Origin: JBBRBB01 sp038206235 | GTDB lineage: Bacteria; Bacteroidota; Bacteroidia; Chitinophagales; Chitinophagaceae | Assembly: GCA_038206235.1 (NCBI GenBank) | Contig: JBBRBB010000044.1 | Location: 1-23,420 of the forward strand | Direction: 5' to 3' | Length of the DNA: 23,420 bases | In this document: one piece after another, positions 22,394 to 23,420 of the stretch | How the letters are laid out: the number at the start of each line of letters is the position of its first letter | Position numbering within the stretch: position 1 is the first letter of the stretch | Program-made: the position numbers and the translations under genes | Notes under the pieces: model-generated | What the model was told of the DNA's origin: nothing | Databases searched by the model: none | Seen by the model: the letters and a program-made list of their open reading frames with translations, nothing else

Positions 22394-23420
22394 CAAAGGC
22401 CAAAATAGAATACTGGTTAAGTTTGAAATAAATGCCGCATTTAATGTGCGTATGCGCAAAGTGCCCGGCGCAAGATGGAGCCGCAGTTTAAAGGGATGGA
22501 CAATACCTGACACCGACGAAAACCGTAATCAATGCAAGCTGCCGCTGCAGGTTGCGTCTGCATTAATACCACCGCAACCTGCGGTGCAAACTCATACTCC
22601 TTTATCTCCCAACAACAAAAAAGAATTAGGGATGATGGGTAAAGCCGCATTATTATATATAAGCCAAAATAACAATGAGCAGATGCAAAAATTTTTGCAG
22701 CATCTGCAATTAAAAGCGTACAGCCAAAGCACAATAAGAACTTATAGAAATGAGTTTGCACAGTTGCTGCAGTTGCTGGGCAATATTCCGGTGCAAGATC
22801 TGAAACCGCAGCACCTGCAACGGTATTTTATTTATTGCCATAGTAAAGGCTTATCAGAAAATACCTTACACAGCCGCATTAACGCAATTAAATATTACTA
22901 TGAGCAGGTGTTGCATAAAGAGAAAATGTTCTTTGAAATTCCAAGACCAAAAAGGCCTTTGCTGCTGCCAAAGATTTTGAATGAAGCAGAGCTAAAAAGA
23001 ATGTTTTCAGCCGTAAGCAATATAAAGCATAAAGCTATTTTATTCACGGCTTACAGTGCGGGGTTAAGAGTAAGTGAAACAGTTTGTTTGCGTGTGCAGG
23101 ATATAGACAGTAAGCGAATGCAAATTTTTGTTCGGCGGGCAAAAGGCAAAAAAGACAGGGTAGTAAACCTGAGCATATTAGTGCTTGATGTGTTGCGGCA
23201 GTATATAAAGCTGCAGAATCCAAGACCGGCAAATTATTTATTCACCGGGCCTGATGGTAAAGAGCCGTACAGTGAGCGAAGTGCACAAAAAATATTTCAG
23301 CGTGCAAAAGAGCAGGCAGGTATTAAAAAAGATTTGAGCTTTCATAGTCTGCGCCACAGCTTTGCTACACATTTGCTTGAAAAAGGAATAGATGTAAAAT
23401 ATATTAAAGAATTATTAGGG
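22362..23420 (+). CDS. Tyrosine site-specific recombinase (3' end off the window)
   Basis: The frame is open from ATG 22362 to the window edge: 353 codons without a stop. Residues about 15-60 form a small N-terminal domain (VPGARWSRSLKGWTIPDT) found in a group of Bacteroidota recombinases. A SAM-like core-binding domain follows (about 104-185: AYSQSTIRTYRNEF, NTLHSRINAIKYYYEQV). The catalytic domain has Arg236 (AYSAGLRVSE), Lys261 (RRAKGKKDR) and His328/Arg331 (FHSLRHSFATHLLE). The sequence stops at YIKELLG, just before the expected His/Trp and the Tyr nucleophile. It resembles XerC/D and integron-type integrases. The last 141 bases repeat in inverted form at the left edge, so several copies exist in the genome. 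It is probably active if the missing end is intact; its target is unknown. Confidence 0.9.
   Translation, partial: MSELIIRPIIHKGQNRILVKFEINAAFNVRMRKVPGARWSRSLKGWTIPDTDENRNQCKLPLQVASALIPPQPAVQTHTPLSPNNKKELGMMGKAALLYISQNNNEQMQKFLQHLQLKAYSQSTIRTYRNEFAQLLQLLGNIPVQDLKPQHLQRYFIYCHSKGLSENTLHSRINAIKYYYEQVLHKEKMFFEIPRPKRPLLLPKILNEAELKRMFSAVSNIKHKAILFTAYSAGLRVSETVCLRVQDIDSKRMQIFVRRAKGKKDRVVNLSILVLDVLRQYIKLQNPRPANYLFTGPDGKEPYSERSAQKIFQRAKEQAGIKKDLSFHSLRHSFATHLLEKGIDVKYIKELLG
23280..23420. repeat. Terminal inverted repeat, right copy (141 bp, exact)
   Basis: Exact reverse complement of bases 1-141. It covers recombinase codons from SAQKIF to the window edge. The sharp 141-base limit and the shared end point suggest that the window stops at an assembly branch point inside a multi-copy gene. 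Confidence 0.95.

Noticed and set aside
1..23420. The whole window as a mobile or invertible island flanked by recombinases
   Set aside because: The interior carries core genes (citrate synthase, bioB, carB half), the left recombinase is broken, and the exact 141-base ends are better explained by an assembly break in a multi-copy gene.
1..23420. tRNA or rRNA genes
   Set aside because: No tRNA cloverleaf or rRNA-like segment was noticed in the intergenic regions on either strand by eye.

Overview
The window looks like chromosomal DNA from a member of the Bacteroidota, most likely a Chitinophagaceae-type organism. Three things support this: promoters of the Bacteroidota type (TAnnTTTG at -7, TTTG at -33), a citrate synthase of the mitochondrial-like type, and a large outer-membrane protein with a CarboxypepD-reg-like N-terminus and DUF5686-like body. 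Intergenic AT-rich short tandem repeats and small palindromic elements fit the same group. The lineage is inferred from family resemblance only.

Layout. 1-740: remnant of a tyrosine recombinase gene (minus strand) and non-coding DNA. 1041-2363: citrate synthase (+). 2502-3539: biotin synthase (-), whose last codons lie in a palindromic repeat and whose promoter abuts a period-7 tandem array. 3564-3957: two tandem arrays separated by a hairpin. 3956-14382: nine minus-strand genes, in transcription order MBOAT O-acyltransferase, SGNH-like partner, two tandem paralogous sulfotransferases, GT4 glycosyltransferase, CysQ, GT4 glycosyltransferase, a third sulfotransferase of another type, and UDP-glucose dehydrogenase. 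14734-16685: a divergent pair (+), an initiating phosphoglycosyl transferase and UDP-galactopyranose mutase. 16759-17832: a third GT4 glycosyltransferase (-). 18251-19444: the C-terminal half of CarB as a separate gene (-). 19741-22224: the outer-membrane protein (+). 22362-23420: an intact but unfinished tyrosine recombinase (+).

The central block (3956-17832) reads as a surface-glycan locus. The phosphoglycosyl transferase would load the first sugar on a lipid carrier, Ugd would supply UDP-glucuronate, Glf would supply UDP-galactofuranose, three GT4 enzymes would extend the chain, and the MBOAT/SGNH pair would acylate it. Three sulfotransferases would use PAPS, with CysQ removing the PAP by-product. 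The prediction is a sulfated, uronate- and galactofuranose-containing, O-acylated glycan. No flippase, polymerase, export or PAPS-synthesis gene is present here, so the locus is incomplete or depends on genes elsewhere.

The first and last 141 bases are exact reverse complements of each other. That looks like the end of an assembled contig at a recombinase gene present in more than one copy, so the edges need care.
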